Below the pieces are notes generated by a model. It was given only the letters and a program-made list of their open reading frames with translations. It was not told the origin of the DNA and ran no database searches. Positions 35,495 to 48,280 of a DNA stretch of 56,483 nucleotides are shown piece after piece; within the stretch, counting starts at the first letter, position 1, and each line of letters starts with the position of its first letter. A program made the translations under genes and the position numbers. Origin of the DNA: Sandaracinobacteroides sayramensis (GTDB lineage: Bacteria > Pseudomonadota > Alphaproteobacteria > Sphingomonadales > Sphingomonadaceae); assembly GCF_022014495.1 (NCBI RefSeq), contig NZ_JAKLSQ010000009.1, forward strand, positions 1 through 56,483, in the 5' to 3' direction.

Positions 35495-35887
35495 TTATGC
35501 CTGCCCTTCTTCCGTCACGTCACGTTCCTGAACCACGATGCGAAGCCGCGAGAAGGGCTTCACGATCCGCGCCGAACGGCCGCGGGCGCGCGTGGCGAAC
35601 CGCTTCATGCTGATCGACTTGCCGACCGACGCTTCCTTCACCCACAGCCGATCGATGTCGAGATTGTGGTTGTTTTCCGCGTTGGCGATCGCCGACTGAA
35701 GGCACTTCTTCACGTCGACGGCCATCGCCTTCGACGAGAAGGTCAGCGCGGTGACGGCTTCGCCGGCGTTCTTGCCGCGAATGAGGCCGGCCACCAGGTT
35801 CAGCTTGTACGGGCTGCCCCGCACGGTCGTCGCAACGGCGAGCGCCTCGCGCTCCCCTACCTTGCGACCTGCTACAGGTTTCGACAT
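35495..35887 (-). CDS. rplV: 50S ribosomal protein L22
   Basis: With the ATG at 35887 the product is 130 residues, in the family range; the frame extends further upstream into rpsS but is not homologous there. The long beta-hairpin containing [20 protein letters not shown] lines the exit tunnel and is where macrolide resistance arises in other bacteria. Confidence 0.96.
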   Translation of the reverse strand: MSKPVAGRKVGEREALAVATTVRGSPYKLNLVAGLIRGKNAGEAVTALTFSSKAMAVDVKKCLQSAIANAENNHNLDIDRLWVKEASVGKSISMKRFATRARGRSARIVKPFSRLRIVVQERDVTEEGQA

Positions 35888-35894
35888 CTTAGCC

Positions 35895-36158
35895 TTACCT
35901 CTTCGACTTCTTGTCGGCGGCATGGCCCGGGAAGCTGCGCGTCGGCGCGAACTCACCCAGCTTCATGCCGACCATTTCCTCGGACACCGACACCGGCACG
36001 AACTTCTTGCCGTTGTAGACGCTGAACGTGTGGCCAACGAATTGCGGAAGGATGGTGGAGCGACGTGACCAGGTCTTGATCGGGCCACGGGCACCGGCTT
36101 CCACCTTCTTGAGCAGGCTCAGTTCGACGAACGGGCCTTTCCAGACGGAACGTGCCAT
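35895..36158 (-). CDS. rpsS: 30S ribosomal protein S19
   Basis: The 87-residue protein has [20 protein letters not shown] and [20 protein letters not shown], both conserved. S19 sits in the 30S head with S13, bridging to the large subunit. It follows rplB by three bases. Confidence 0.97.
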   Translation of the reverse strand: MARSVWKGPFVELSLLKKVEAGARGPIKTWSRRSTILPQFVGHTFSVYNGKKFVPVSVSEEMVGMKLGEFAPTRSFPGHAADKKSKR

Positions 36159-36161
36159 CGC

Positions 36162-36998
36162 TTACCTCTTCTTCTTCGCGTGCCGCGAACGGATGATCAT
36201 CTTGTCCGTCGCCTTGTTCGAACGGGTCTTGGCCCCCTTGGTCGGCTTGCCCCACGGAGTGACCGGATGGCGGCCGCCCGAGGTGCGGCCTTCACCACCG
36301 CCGTGCGGGTGGTCGACCGGGTTCTTGGCCACGCCGCGCGTCAGCGGGCGGATGCCCAGCCAGCGGTTGCGGCCGGCCTTGGCCAGATTCTGGTTCGAGT
36401 TGTCGGGGTTCGAAACCGCGCCGACCGTCGCCATGCAATCCGAACGGACATAGCGCTGCTCGCCCGAGTTCAGGCGGATGATGACCATGCCGCGATCGCG
36501 CCCGACCACCTGGATGAAGGTGCCGGCGGCGCGCGCCAGCTGGCCGCCCTTGCCGGGCTTCAGCTCGACATTGTGCACGATGGTGCCGACCGGCATCTGG
36601 CCGATCTCCATCGCGTTGCCGGGCTTCACGTCCACCTTCTTGCCGGCGACGACGCTGTCGCCCGGCGCCAGACGCTGCGGCGCCAGGATATAGGCCTGCT
36701 TGCCGTCCGGGTAGGTGATCAGGGCGATGAAGGCCGAGCGGTTCGGGTCATATTCCAGGCGCTCGACGGTCGCCGGCTGGTCCCAGATGCGCCGCTTGAA
36801 GTCGACGATCCGGTAGCGCTGCTTGTGCCCGCCGCCGATGCCGCGCGCCGTCGCATGGCCCATGTTGTTGCGGCCGCCCGACTTGGTCTTGCCCTCGGTG
36901 AGCGACTTGACCGGCTTGCCCTTCCAGAGCGCCGAGCGATCGACGAGAACCAGGCCGCGACGGGCCGGGCTCGTGGGGTTGTAATTCTTCAGTGCCAT
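36162..36998 (-). CDS. rplB: 50S ribosomal protein L2
   Basis: The 278-residue protein is complete from [20 protein letters not shown] to the basic C-terminus [19 protein letters not shown]. The motif [20 protein letters not shown] includes the conserved histidine close to the peptidyl-transferase centre. L2 is required for subunit association. Confidence 0.98.
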   Translation of the reverse strand: MALKNYNPTSPARRGLVLVDRSALWKGKPVKSLTEGKTKSGGRNNMGHATARGIGGGHKQRYRIVDFKRRIWDQPATVERLEYDPNRSAFIALITYPDGKQAYILAPQRLAPGDSVVAGKKVDVKPGNAMEIGQMPVGTIVHNVELKPGKGGQLARAAGTFIQVVGRDRGMVIIRLNSGEQRYVRSDCMATVGAVSNPDNSNQNLAKAGRNRWLGIRPLTRGVAKNPVDHPHGGGEGRTSGGRHPVTPWGKPTKGAKTRSNKATDKMIIRSRHAKKKR

Positions 36999-37002
36999 GG
37001 CG

Positions 37003-37314
37003 TCAGATACCCGTCGTCACGTCGATCGACTGGCCGTCCGCCAGCGTCACGATGGCCTTCTTGAGGTCGTTGCGACGGTAGGGCTTGCCCTTCCACCGCT
37101 TCGTCTTGCCCTTCTGGACAAGCGTGTTCACGTTCGCCACCTTGACGTTGAACAGCGCCTCGACAGCCGCCTTGATCTCCGGCTTCGAAGCGGTCTTCGC
37201 CACTTCGAACACCAGTTGGTTATGCTCGCCGACCAGGGTCGACTTCTCGGTGATGATGGGCTTCACCACCACGTCGAAGTGCTTCAGGTCGATCGCTTCG
37301 GAAGCCTTAGCCAT
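37003..37314 (-). CDS. rplW: 50S ribosomal protein L23
   Basis: This 103-residue protein has [14 protein letters not shown] at its start and [20 protein letters not shown] later. L23 at the tunnel exit is the docking site for trigger factor and SRP. Its ATG lies eight bases inside the end of rplD. Confidence 0.97.
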   Translation of the reverse strand: MAKASEAIDLKHFDVVVKPIITEKSTLVGEHNQLVFEVAKTASKPEIKAAVEALFNVKVANVNTLVQKGKTKRWKGKPYRRNDLKKAIVTLADGQSIDVTTGI

Positions 37315-37933
37315 TGAAACGCGCCTCCAGTTGCTCGACCGCGGCGCGGGTCAGCACCAGATGATCGTGGTTCAGGATGTCGTAGACGTTGGCGCCGACA
37401 GCCGGCAGCACGTCCACCTTGTAGAGGTTGCGGCTGGCGAGCGCGAAGTTCACATCCACGGCGGCGCCATCGATGAACAGGCCGCTCGCGACGCCCAGCT
37501 TCACCAGATTGTCCTTCAGCGCCCGCGTCTTGGCGGCGTCGAGCGACAGATTGTCGACGACGACGAGCTTGCCTTCGGCCGCCTTGGCCGAGAGCGCGAC
37601 CTTGAGGCCGAGCGCGCGAACCTTCTTGTTGAGGCCGGGATTGAAATCCCGCACGCGCGGGCCATGGGCCTTGCCGCCGCCGATGAACTGCGGCGCGGCG
37701 CGGTTGCCGTGACGGGCCGTTCCGCCGCCCTTCTGGCGGCCGAACTTCTTGCCGGTGCGGGCGACGTCCGAGCGCTCACGGGCGCCGCGGGCGGTGCCGC
37801 GGCGCTTTTCCAGCTGCCAGGTCACCACGCGGTGCAGGATGTCGGCGCGCGGCTCCAGTCCGAAGACCTCCGGGTTGAGCTCGAGCTCACCGGCTTGCGC
37901 TCCGGCCAGCGTTTTCACTTGCACCTTCATCAC
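37307..37933 (-). CDS. rplD: 50S ribosomal protein L4
   Basis: The 208-residue protein contains the tunnel loop [20 protein letters not shown] and the globular part ending [12 protein letters not shown]. In enteric bacteria L4 represses the S10 operon; whether that holds here is unknown. Its ATG overlaps the rplC stop as ATGA. Confidence 0.97.
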   Translation of the reverse strand: MMKVQVKTLAGAQAGELELNPEVFGLEPRADILHRVVTWQLEKRRGTARGARERSDVARTGKKFGRQKGGGTARHGNRAAPQFIGGGKAHGPRVRDFNPGLNKKVRALGLKVALSAKAAEGKLVVVDNLSLDAAKTRALKDNLVKLGVASGLFIDGAAVDVNFALASRNLYKVDVLPAVGANVYDILNHDHLVLTRAAVEQLEARFNG

Positions 37934-38688
37934 GCTTGCTCCTCGGCAACGGCTTCAGCGGCCGGAGCCTCTTCCGCCGGGGTTTCGGCCGCCGGGGCTT
38001 CACCCGATTGCGCCGAAGACTTCACCGAGGCGGGATAGGGCGCATCGGCCGGGCGATCGACCTTCACGGAGTCGCGCACCAGCAGCCAGCCGCCCTTGGA
38101 GCCGGGAACCGAGCCGCGAACGAACAGCAGGTCGCGCGCCGTGTCGGTCAGCACGATCTCCAGATTCTGCTGGGTGCGATTCCGGTCGCCCATGTGGCCG
38201 GCCATCTTCTTGTTCTTGAAAACCTTGCCCGGATCCTGACGGTTGCCCGTGGAACCGTGCGAACGGTGCGAAACCGACACGCCGTGCGTGGCCCGCAGAC
38301 CGCCGAAGCCCCAGCGCTTCATGGCGCCGGCGAAGCCCTTGCCCTGGGTAGCGCCGGTCACATCGACCAGCTGGCCGACCACGAAATGGTCGGCGGAAAT
38401 CTGAGCGCCGACTTCGACCAGAGCGTCTTCCGCCACCGGGAATTCCGCGAGGATCGCCTTCGGCTCCACTTCCGCCTTGGCGAAATGGCCGCGCTCGGGC
38501 TTGGTCACATTCTTGGCCTTCGCCGAGCCCGCGCCGAGCTGGACGGCGACATAGCCATCCCGATCGGCCGTCTTCTGGGCGACGACCTGGTTCGTTTCGA
38601 GAGCCAGAACCGTGACGGGCACATGCACCCCATCTTCACGGAACAGACGGGTCATGCCCATCTTCCTGGCGATTACGCCGGTTCGCAT
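37930..38688 (-). CDS. rplC: 50S ribosomal protein L3 with acidic Ala-rich tail
   Basis: The ATG at 38688 gives 252 residues, starting [20 protein letters not shown]; the longer upstream frame is not homologous. The core holds the conserved [20 protein letters not shown] with the methylated-Gln region. After the normal end comes a 30-residue tail rich in Ala, Pro and Glu ([20 protein letters not shown]), longer than in E. coli L3 (209 residues). AAGGA precedes the start. Confidence 0.96.
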   Translation of the reverse strand: MRTGVIARKMGMTRLFREDGVHVPVTVLALETNQVVAQKTADRDGYVAVQLGAGSAKAKNVTKPERGHFAKAEVEPKAILAEFPVAEDALVEVGAQISADHFVVGQLVDVTGATQGKGFAGAMKRWGFGGLRATHGVSVSHRSHGSTGNRQDPGKVFKNKKMAGHMGDRNRTQQNLEIVLTDTARDLLFVRGSVPGSKGGWLLVRDSVKVDRPADAPYPASVKSSAQSGEAPAAETPAEEAPAAEAVAEEQA

Positions 38689-38810
38689 TTCTTTTCCTTC
38701 ATCAGAGGCCCTTGCCAGCACCGCATCTTGCGAGACGAACGCCTTCAAGGCTTGACCAACTCAGAGGCCCCTCGAAAAACGCCGAAGGGGCTTGGAAACA
38801 TCCGCCGGGA

Positions 38811-39125
<315 letters not shown>

Positions 39126-39252
39126 TTACCCAACTCTTTTCAGTCCGGCAGAGCATCGCCCAAAGGGGACATCTCTCCACCGATTTCAAACCAGGATCGA
39201 CAGTTCAAACAGCCGAGCCGAAACCCAAGGTTTTCACCCCGGGCCCCGGCCC

Positions 39253-39297
39253 AAAAGCAATCCCGCCCTGCCGATGACGAATCACCGGCTGGGCGGG
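39253..39297 (-). terminator. Hairpin terminator candidate after tuf
   Basis: On the minus strand a 16-bp stem with one mismatch and one G-U pair (39262-39277 with 39282-39297) is closed by a UUCG tetraloop and followed by ATTGCTTTT. It lies 14 bp beyond the tuf stop. The short T-run suggests partial termination before the S10 cluster. Confidence 0.6.
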
Positions 39298-39310
39298 AGG
39301 CGGCTCTATA

Positions 39311-40501
39311 TTACTTAATGATCGTCGCGACAACCCCTGCGCCGACGGTCCGGCCACCTTCGCGGATGGCGAAACGCAGGCCCTGGTCCATGGCGATCGG
39401 AGCGATCAGCTTGACGGTCAGCGCGATGTTGTCGCCGGGCATGACCATCTCGGTGCCTTCCGGCAGCTCGACGGTGCCGGTGACGTCCGTCGTGCGGAAG
39501 TAGAATTGCGGACGATAGTTGGCGAAGAACGGCGTGTGGCGGCCGCCTTCGTCCTTCGACAGCACATAGACCTCGGCCTTGAAGTCGGTGTGCGGGGTGA
39601 TCGAGCCGGGCTTGGCCAGAACCTGGCCGCGCTCGACGTCTTCCCGCTTCGTGCCGCGCAGCAGCGCGCCGATGTTGTCGCCGGCCTGGCCCTGGTCGAG
39701 CAGCTTGCGGAACATTTCGACGCCGGTCACCGTCGTCTTCACGGTGTCCTTGATGCCGACGATCTCGACTTCCTCACCGACCTTGACGATTCCGGTTTCG
39801 ACACGGCCGGTCACCACGGTGCCGCGGCCCGAGATCGAGAACACGTCTTCGATCGGCATCAGGAACGGCTTGTCCAGCGGACGCTCCGGCTGCGGGATGT
39901 AGGCGTCGACGGCGGACATCAGTTCCAGAACGGCGTTGCGGCCGATTTCCGGGCTCTTGTCTTCCAGCGCCATCAGCGCCGAACCCTTGACGATCGGAAT
40001 ATCGTCGCCCGGGAAGTCGTACTTCGACAGAAGCTCGCGGATTTCCAGCTCGACGAGTTCGAGGATTTCCGGGTCGTCGACCTGGTCGACCTTGTTCATG
40101 AACACCACGAGGGCCGGCACGCCGACCTGACGGGCGAGCAGGATGTGCTCGCGAGTCTGCGGCATCGGGCCGTCGGTCGCGGAGACGACGAGGATCGCCC
40201 CGTCCATCTGCGCGGCGCCGGTGATCATGTTCTTCACATAGTCGGCGTGGCCCGGGCAGTCGACGTGCGCATAGTGGCGGTCGGCGGTTTCATACTCGAC
40301 GTGCGACGTCGAGATGGTGATGCCGCGCTCGCGCTCTTCGGGAGCCTTGTCGATGTTGGCATAGTCGACAAAGGTCGCGCCGCCGGTTTCGGCCAGCACC
40401 TTGGTGATGGCCGCGGTCAGCGAGGTCTTGCCATGGTCGACGTGACCGATGGTGCCGATGTTGACGTGCGGCTTATTCCGCTCAAACTTCGCCTTCGCCA
40501 T
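39311..40501 (-). CDS. tuf: Elongation factor Tu
   Basis: The 396-residue GTPase carries GHVDHGKT (19-26), DCPGHADYV, and NKVDQVDD, followed by the two beta-barrel domains. EF-Tu brings aminoacyl-tRNA to the A site. Only one copy can be seen in this window; many Proteobacteria have a second elsewhere. It ends the str operon. Confidence 0.98.
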   Translation of the reverse strand: MAKAKFERNKPHVNIGTIGHVDHGKTSLTAAITKVLAETGGATFVDYANIDKAPEERERGITISTSHVEYETADRHYAHVDCPGHADYVKNMITGAAQMDGAILVVSATDGPMPQTREHILLARQVGVPALVVFMNKVDQVDDPEILELVELEIRELLSKYDFPGDDIPIVKGSALMALEDKSPEIGRNAVLELMSAVDAYIPQPERPLDKPFLMPIEDVFSISGRGTVVTGRVETGIVKVGEEVEIVGIKDTVKTTVTGVEMFRKLLDQGQAGDNIGALLRGTKREDVERGQVLAKPGSITPHTDFKAEVYVLSKDEGGRHTPFFANYRPQFYFRTTDVTGTVELPEGTEMVMPGDNIALTVKLIAPIAMDQGLRFAIREGGRTVGAGVVATIIK

Positions 40502-40550
40502 TTGGTTTTCCTCTTTGCTTTAATCGTTTGTGTTCAGATCAGCTGGGCAA

Positions 40551-42626
<2,076 letters not shown>

Positions 42627-42656
42627 GGAGAACTCCGGATTACTTAAGGTTTCGAA

Positions 42657-43145
<489 letters not shown>

Positions 43146-43517
43146 TTACTTCGGACGCTTCGCGCCGTACTTCGAGCGCGATTGCTTGCGGTTCTTGACG
43201 CCTTGCGTGTCGAGCACGCCGCGGAGCACGTGGTAACGCACGCCGGGCAAATCCTTCACGCGGCCGCCGCGAATCAGAACCACCGAGTGTTCCTGAAGGT
43301 TGTGGCCTTCACCGGGGATGTAGCCGATCACCTCGAAACCGTTGGTGAGACGGATCTTGGCGACCTTGCGAAGCGCCGAGTTCGGCTTCTTCGGAGTCGT
43401 CGTATAGACACGGGTGCACACGCCGCGCTTCTGCGGGCAGGCCTCCATCGCGGGGACCTTGTTGCGCGCCTTCTGCGGTTCGCGGCCCTTGCGAATCAAC
43501 TGGTTGATAGTGGGCAT
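43146..43517 (-). CDS. rpsL: 30S ribosomal protein S12
   Basis: The 123-residue protein begins [21 protein letters not shown]43 in TTPKKPNSA and K88 in GRVKDLPG are the wild-type residues whose change gives streptomycin resistance elsewhere, so the allele looks sensitive. D89 is the residue methylthiolated by RimO in many bacteria. S12 guards decoding accuracy. First gene of the str operon. Confidence 0.98.
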   Translation of the reverse strand: MPTINQLIRKGREPQKARNKVPAMEACPQKRGVCTRVYTTTPKKPNSALRKVAKIRLTNGFEVIGYIPGEGHNLQEHSVVLIRGGRVKDLPGVRYHVLRGVLDTQGVKNRKQSRSKYGAKRPK

Positions 43518-43844
43518 TCGGTTTCGGACTTCCTTGGCGTTCGGCGCGCCTCCCCCATGGAGGCCCGCCTACTCCAGCCCCGGACCGCCCATTTCGCCAC
43601 CGGCTGTTCCCCGGGGGCTCCACGGCATAAGCGCGAGCAACCCCAAAGGGCTGCTCGCCGCGCGGCTCGGCCTGTCGTATCTCTTTCGCCTGTCGGGGCA
43701 ATGGCGGCGGAACCGCGCACCGCCCAAAAAGCGAGCGCCGCCCTTATCTCCGCTTCCCGCAAAGGTCAACTGCCCTGCCACTTGGCCGGCGCCGCATCCA
43801 GACGCCCTTACCTGAATTGCGCGCCGGCTTCAGGGGAGCCGGCT
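43518..43844 (-). promoter_or_regulatory. Leader and promoter region of the str operon
   Basis: This 327-bp gap holds no convincing gene. On the minus strand TTGACC (43764-43769) and TAAGGG (43741-43746), 17 bases apart, form a sigma-70-type promoter like those of alphaproteobacterial ribosomal genes. It would give a leader of about 215 bases before rpsL. No clear riboswitch-like structure was seen. Confidence 0.6.
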
Positions 43845-43852
43845 TCAGGGGA
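43823..43852. repeat. 15-bp exact tandem duplication over the dioxygenase stop codon
   Basis: GCCGGCTTCAGGGGA occurs twice in a row (43823-43837, 43838-43852). The second copy contains the minus-strand stop codon of the 43845-44684 gene and its last two codons. Confidence 0.9.
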
Positions 43853-44684
43853 AATGCGGCCCGGGCCGTTCGGGAAGCGCTTCGTAATGCACGAGGCTGG
43901 GCTTTTCCGGCAATGGCATGGGCTGGCCGGCGCGGAAAGCCCATTCCCCCCGGTCGCAATCCGCAGCGCTCACATAGCCGTTGATGAAGAAGCGCCGGGC
44001 GTGGGGCGACCTGTTCTCCCCGGAAGCGTGCAGGGTGTAGGGGCTCCACAAGGCGAGGTCGCCGGGTTCCAGCCGCAGGTCCACCGCTTCGCCGGGGTCG
44101 AGGCCGGCCAGCCTCAGGTCGGCGTCGGAAACCGGCCGGCCCAGCACGCCTTCGTCGGCGCGCAGATGCAGGTCCCCCAGCCTGTGCGAGCCGGGAATCA
44201 GCCTGAGCCCCCCGCTTTCAGGCCCGTGCGGGTCGATCGCCAGCCCGGTCTGCACATAGCTGCCGGCAAGGTTGCGATAGGCGGAGGCCGGGCGGCGCGA
44301 GCGGCTGTCCTGGTGCCAGGCGAAATCTCCGCCGGAGCCGCCACCGCCCGCCTTCCAGTGAATCTGGTGGATGATCTGCTTGATATCGCGCCCGATCAGC
44401 GGCTCCAGCAGCGCCAGGAAACGCGGATGGGTGCGAAACGCATCCAGTTCCGGGAAGCGCCAGCAGGGCCATTGCGCCATCTGCACATGCGGCCCGCCAT
44501 CGGTTCGCCCGAGCCGATAGAAGAGATTGCCGTGCCGGAAGCTTCGCCCTTCCCTTTGCGCCTCGGCCCGGACCCGGTCCACCGTCGCGGAAAGCGCGGC
44601 CAGTTCGCCGGCCGGCCAGAAGCCGCGGACAATGGCGTAGCCCCGCTCGCGGTAGCTTTCAACAAGCGGGTCGGTATCCGGCAT
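43845..44684 (-). CDS. Phytanoyl-CoA dioxygenase (PhyH)-family Fe(II)/2-oxoglutarate oxygenase
   Basis: The 279-residue protein keeps the iron-binding facial triad: H124 and D126 in FAWHQD, and H219 in LWSPYTLHASG, with an Arg soon after (225 or 230) for 2-oxoglutarate. The spacing GLRLIPGSHRLG is typical of PhyH. These enzymes hydroxylate small molecules; the substrate is not predictable. ATG at 44684; the open frame further upstream runs through the divergent DUF423 gene and was rejected. The stop codon lies in a 15-bp tandem duplication. Confidence 0.85.
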   Translation of the reverse strand: MPDTDPLVESYRERGYAIVRGFWPAGELAALSATVDRVRAEAQREGRSFRHGNLFYRLGRTDGGPHVQMAQWPCWRFPELDAFRTHPRFLALLEPLIGRDIKQIIHQIHWKAGGGGSGGDFAWHQDSRSRRPASAYRNLAGSYVQTGLAIDPHGPESGGLRLIPGSHRLGDLHLRADEGVLGRPVSDADLRLAGLDPGEAVDLRLEPGDLALWSPYTLHASGENRSPHARRFFINGYVSAADCDRGEWAFRAGQPMPLPEKPSLVHYEALPERPGPHFP

Positions 44685-44756
44685 GGCCGCCCGATAATGC
44701 CCTGCTTTCGTTACGGAACCAAGCGTCTGCGGAGGGCGGCGGAAAAAGGGTGGGCG

Positions 44757-44797
44757 GCATCCGCGTCTCGCGCCACATTGGCGCGAGACGCGGATGC
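44757..44797. repeat. 18-bp perfect hairpin in a divergent intergenic region
   Basis: GCATCCGCGTCTCGCGCC (44757-44774) and its exact complement (44780-44797) enclose the loop ACATT. It lies between the divergent starts of the dioxygenase gene (44684) and the DUF423 gene (44820). With no T-run on either side it is more likely an operator or RNA leader structure than a terminator. Confidence 0.8.
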
Positions 44798-44819
44798 ATC
44801 GCTTCGTTACAGGCGGGGG

Positions 44820-45197
44820 ATGGCCAATCAGCGCATCCTCCCCGCCCTCGCCGCCCTTGGCGGTTTTCTCGCCGTCACCATCGGGTCTTTCGGCGCCCAT
44901 GCCATCCAGGACCCGCAGGCGCGGGAATGGATCGCCACCGCCGCCCAGTTCCAGCTGCCGCACAGCGCCGCCGTGTTCGCCCTGCTCGCCTGGCGGCCGC
45001 ATGCGGGCGCGGTGCGGCTGTCCGCCTGGCTGCTGGCGCTGGGCAGCCTGGCCTTCGCGGGTTCGCTTCAGGCGCTGGGGCTGGGGGCGCCGCGCGCGGT
45101 GGCGATGCTGGCGCCAGTGGGCGGCACGGTGATGGCGGCCGGCTGGGCCATTCTTGCCATCGCCGCCCTTTCGGGGGCCGCCCGCATCCGGCGCTGA
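44820..45197 (+). CDS. DUF423-family membrane protein
   Basis: This 125-residue protein has four hydrophobic segments and the family hallmark IGSFGAHA near residues 21-28. The function of DUF423 (YgdD-like) proteins is not known; they sit in the inner membrane. GGGGG lies immediately before the ATG at 44820. It is convergent with secA, with a small tandem repeat in between. Confidence 0.85.
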   Translation: MANQRILPALAALGGFLAVTIGSFGAHAIQDPQAREWIATAAQFQLPHSAAVFALLAWRPHAGAVRLSAWLLALGSLAFAGSLQALGLGAPRAVAMLAPVGGTVMAAGWAILAIAALSGAARIRR

Positions 45198-45225
45198 CGG
45201 GGCTTGCCGGCCCCGGCCTTTAAAG

Positions 45226-45270
45226 CCCCAATCTTCCCGGCCCCAGTCTTCCCGGCCCCAATCTTCCCGG
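45226..45270. repeat. Three 15-bp tandem repeats beside the secA stop
   Basis: CCCCAATCTTCCCGG (45226), CCCCAGTCTTCCCGG (45241) and CCCCAATCTTCCCGG (45256) follow each other, with a partial fourth unit running into the secA stop at 45273-45275. Unit two differs by one base. Confidence 0.9.
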
Positions 45271-45272
45271 CC

Positions 45273-48083
45273 TCAGTCCGCCAGACCGTGGCAGTGCTTG
45301 TATTTCCGGCCCGAGCCGCAGGGGCACAGGGTGTTGCGCGAAACTGTGCGCGGCCAGCTTTCCGGGTCTTCGGGCGCGAAATCGGCGCCGAACAGATGCG
45401 CGACGCTGCGGGCCGCCTCCACCTCGTCGGTCGAAAGCAAATCGCCCATGGCGAACACGCCGGGCGCCGCCGAAGCTGCCCGATCGCCGAAGGCGAAGCC
45501 GAGCCCGTCTGACGGCAGGCGGTCCGAAGGGAGACGGGGGCCGCCATCCAGCTTCAGGAAATCGGGCAGTTCGGGAAGGTCCGGCAGCGCCGACGCATCC
45601 GGCATGCGGAATTCAGCGAAGGCCAGCATCTTCGTCACATCCTCGCGCACCTGGCGCAGCATGCGTTCGAAAAGCTGGAAGGCTTCCGCCTTATATTCGT
45701 TGATCGGCTGCTTCTGCGCGTAGGCGCGCAGGTGCACCACCTGCCGCAGGGCATCCAGCGTCGCCAGATGCTCCTTCCAATAATGGTCGAGGCTTTGCAG
45801 CAGGAAGTTCTTTTCCACCTGGATCCAGCTTTCGGCCGGAACCCCTTCCTGCTTCGCCGCCATCTTCTCGTCCATGAGCGCGTTCAGCCGCTCGATGAAG
45901 ATCTCCTGGTCGACCGCATTCTCCTTCACCCAATCCTCCAGCGGGACGATCAGGTTCAGCTCGGTTTCGGCGGCGGCCTTCATCCCGGCGATATCCCATT
46001 GCTCGGGATAGCTGCCGATGGGGGCGTGGGCGGAAACCAGATCGGCCACGGTGTCGCGGCGGAATTCCTCAACGATGTCGGAGACCTTGTCGGCGTCCAT
46101 GATGTCGGCGCGCTGTTCATAGACGACCTTGCGCTGGTCGTTCATCACATCGTCATACTGGAGAAGCTGCTTGCGCACATCATAGTTGCGCGCTTCCACC
46201 TTCTTCTGCGCCGTCTCGATCGCCTTGGAGATCCAGGGGTGGACGATCGCCTCGCCATCCTCCAGCCCGGAGTTCATCACCCGCGTCAGCATGTTCTGCT
46301 GGCCGAAGATGCGCAGCAGATCGTCGTCTAGGCTGAGGTAGAAGCGCGACAGGCCCGGGTCGCCCTGCCGGCCGGAGCGGCCGCGCAGCTGGTTGTCGAT
46401 CCGGCGGCTCTCGTGCCGCTCGGTGCCCAGCACGAACAGGCCGCCGGCCTCGCGCACCTTCTCGCGCTCGGCCTTCACCTCTTCCCGGATGCGGGCGATG
46501 GCGGCCTCGCGCTCGGCGCCCTCGGGCACCTGCGACAGCTCGTCCTCGACTCGGAACTCGACATTGCCGCCCAACTGGATGTCGGTGCCGCGGCCGGCCA
46601 TGTTGGTGGCGATCGTCACCGCGCCCAGCCGTCCGGCCTGCGCCACGATATGCGCCTCGCTTTCATGGTAGCGCGCGTTCAGCACCGAATGCTTCACCTT
46701 CGCGTCGGTCAGGAACTTCGAAAGCGCTTCCGACTTCTCGATGGAGACGGTGCCCACCAGCACCGGCTGGCCGCTCTTCGCCTTCTCGCCGATGGCCTTC
46801 ACGATCGCCGCGAACTTGTCGGCCTCGTTCTTGTAGAATTCGTCCTGGTCGTCCTGCCGCTTCACCGGCAGGTTGGTGGGAATCTCCACCACATTCAGCT
46901 TGTAGATGTCGTAGAATTCCGGCGCTTCGGTGGACGCCGTGCCGGTCATCCCCGACAGCTTCGGGTAGAGGCGGAAGTAATTCTGGAAGGTGATCGAGGC
47001 CAGGGTCTGGTTCTCGGGCTTGATGTCCACCCCTTCCTTCGCCTCCACCGCCTGGTGCAGGCCGTCCGACCAGCGGCGGCCGTCCATCATCCGGCCGGTG
47101 AACTCGTCGATGATCACCACCTTGCCGTCGCGGACGATATAGTCGGTGTCGAGGCGGAACATGTGCACGGCGCGCAGCGCCTGGTTCAGATGGTGGACGA
47201 CCTGGGTGTTCTCGAAGTCGTAGAGATTGTCGCCTTCCAGCAGGCCGGCCGCTTCCAGCGCCCGCTCGGCGAATTCCGTGCCGCCTTCCGTCAGGATGAT
47301 CGACTTCGCCTTCTCGTCCTTCTCATAATGTTCGGGGCGGAAGGTCTTCACGATCACATCGACCTGGCGGTAGAGCTCGCTCTTGTCGTCGGTCGGCCCG
47401 GAAATGATGAGCGGGGTGCGCGCCTCGTCGATCAGGATCGAGTCCACCTCGTCGACGATGGCGTGGTTGAAGGCGCGCTGCACCATCTGCGCGCGCTCAT
47501 ATTTCATATTGTCGCGCAGATAGTCGAAGCCGAACTCGTTGTTGGTGCCATAGGTGACGTCGGCCTCGTAGGACAGGCGGCGCTCGACATCGTGCATGTT
47601 GGGCAGGATGGCGCCGACCGTCAGCCCCAGCCAGCGGTGGACGCGGCCCATCCACTCGCTGTCGCGCTTGGCCAGATAGTCGTTGACGGTGACGACATGG
47701 ACGCCCTTGCCTTCCAGCGCATTGAGATAGGTGGCGGTGGTGGCGACCAGCGTCTTGCCCTCACCCGTGCGCATCTCGGCGATCTCGCCCCGGTGCAGCA
47801 CGATTCCGCCCACCAACTGCACGTCGAAGTGGCGCATGCCCAGCACCCGCTTCGAGGCTTCGCGGACGGTGGCGAAGGCTTCGGGCAGCAGATTGTCGAG
47901 CTTCTCGCCGCTCGCCAGCCGCTCGCGGAAGATGCGGGTCTGGTCCTGCAGCTCCTCGTCGCCCATCGCCTCATATCTGGGCTCCAGCGCGTTGATCTGC
48001 CGCACGGTCGGCTGCAGCGATTTCACAAAGCGTTCGTTGGAGGAGCCGAAAATCGCCTTCGCGACCTTGTTCAAGCCGAGCAT
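45273..48083 (-). CDS. secA: Preprotein translocase ATPase SecA
   Basis: The 936-residue motor has Walker [13 protein letters not shown] in the first nucleotide-binding fold, the preprotein cross-linking domain, the second fold ([24 protein letters not shown]), and the C-terminal zinc motif [14 protein letters not shown] (C920, C922, C931, H932) that binds SecB. SecA drives proteins through SecYEG. A promoter-like pair lies about 60 bases upstream. Full length and unbroken. Confidence 0.98.
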   Translation of the reverse strand: MLGLNKVAKAIFGSSNERFVKSLQPTVRQINALEPRYEAMGDEELQDQTRIFRERLASGEKLDNLLPEAFATVREASKRVLGMRHFDVQLVGGIVLHRGEIAEMRTGEGKTLVATTATYLNALEGKGVHVVTVNDYLAKRDSEWMGRVHRWLGLTVGAILPNMHDVERRLSYEADVTYGTNNEFGFDYLRDNMKYERAQMVQRAFNHAIVDEVDSILIDEARTPLIISGPTDDKSELYRQVDVIVKTFRPEHYEKDEKAKSIILTEGGTEFAERALEAAGLLEGDNLYDFENTQVVHHLNQALRAVHMFRLDTDYIVRDGKVVIIDEFTGRMMDGRRWSDGLHQAVEAKEGVDIKPENQTLASITFQNYFRLYPKLSGMTGTASTEAPEFYDIYKLNVVEIPTNLPVKRQDDQDEFYKNEADKFAAIVKAIGEKAKSGQPVLVGTVSIEKSEALSKFLTDAKVKHSVLNARYHESEAHIVAQAGRLGAVTIATNMAGRGTDIQLGGNVEFRVEDELSQVPEGAEREAAIARIREEVKAEREKVREAGGLFVLGTERHESRRIDNQLRGRSGRQGDPGLSRFYLSLDDDLLRIFGQQNMLTRVMNSGLEDGEAIVHPWISKAIETAQKKVEARNYDVRKQLLQYDDVMNDQRKVVYEQRADIMDADKVSDIVEEFRRDTVADLVSAHAPIGSYPEQWDIAGMKAAAETELNLIVPLEDWVKENAVDQEIFIERLNALMDEKMAAKQEGVPAESWIQVEKNFLLQSLDHYWKEHLATLDALRQVVHLRAYAQKQPINEYKAEAFQLFERMLRQVREDVTKMLAFAEFRMPDASALPDLPELPDFLKLDGGPRLPSDRLPSDGLGFAFGDRAASAAPGVFAMGDLLSTDEVEAARSVAHLFGADFAPEDPESWPRTVSRNTLCPCGSGRKYKHCHGLAD

Positions 48084-48141
48084 GGAGTGCCTTCACGAAA
48101 CGGGGCCGGCAAGCGGAACCGCAGCCGGCGTAACGCCGCGT

Positions 48142-48170
48142 CAAATAGGAAGCGTCCCCCAATGCGTCAA
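48142..48170 (-). promoter_or_regulatory. Predicted sigma-70-type promoter of secA
   Basis: On the minus strand TTGACG (48165-48170) and TATTTG (48142-48147) are 17 bases apart. The secA ATG is about 60 bases downstream. No repressor-binding site was noted. Confidence 0.6.
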
Positions 48171-48225
48171 TTGCGGGCGCTCGAAAAGCCCTGCCGGGAT
48201 GCGCGAGGCTTCGGTCAGAGCATGA

Positions 48226-48258
48226 AACGGCGGTCCTGCCCGGGGCAGGCCCGCCGTT
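48226..48258 (-). terminator. Hairpin downstream of the PEP-CTERM-type gene
   Basis: AACGGCGGTCCTGCC (48226-48240) pairs with GGCAGGCCCGCCGTT (48244-48258) with one mismatch around a three-base loop. It lies 23 bp past the stop of the 48281-48904 gene. It lacks a T-run, so termination strength is doubtful. Confidence 0.5.
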
Positions 48259-48280
48259 CCTTGCAAAGCGCCGGCCGGGA

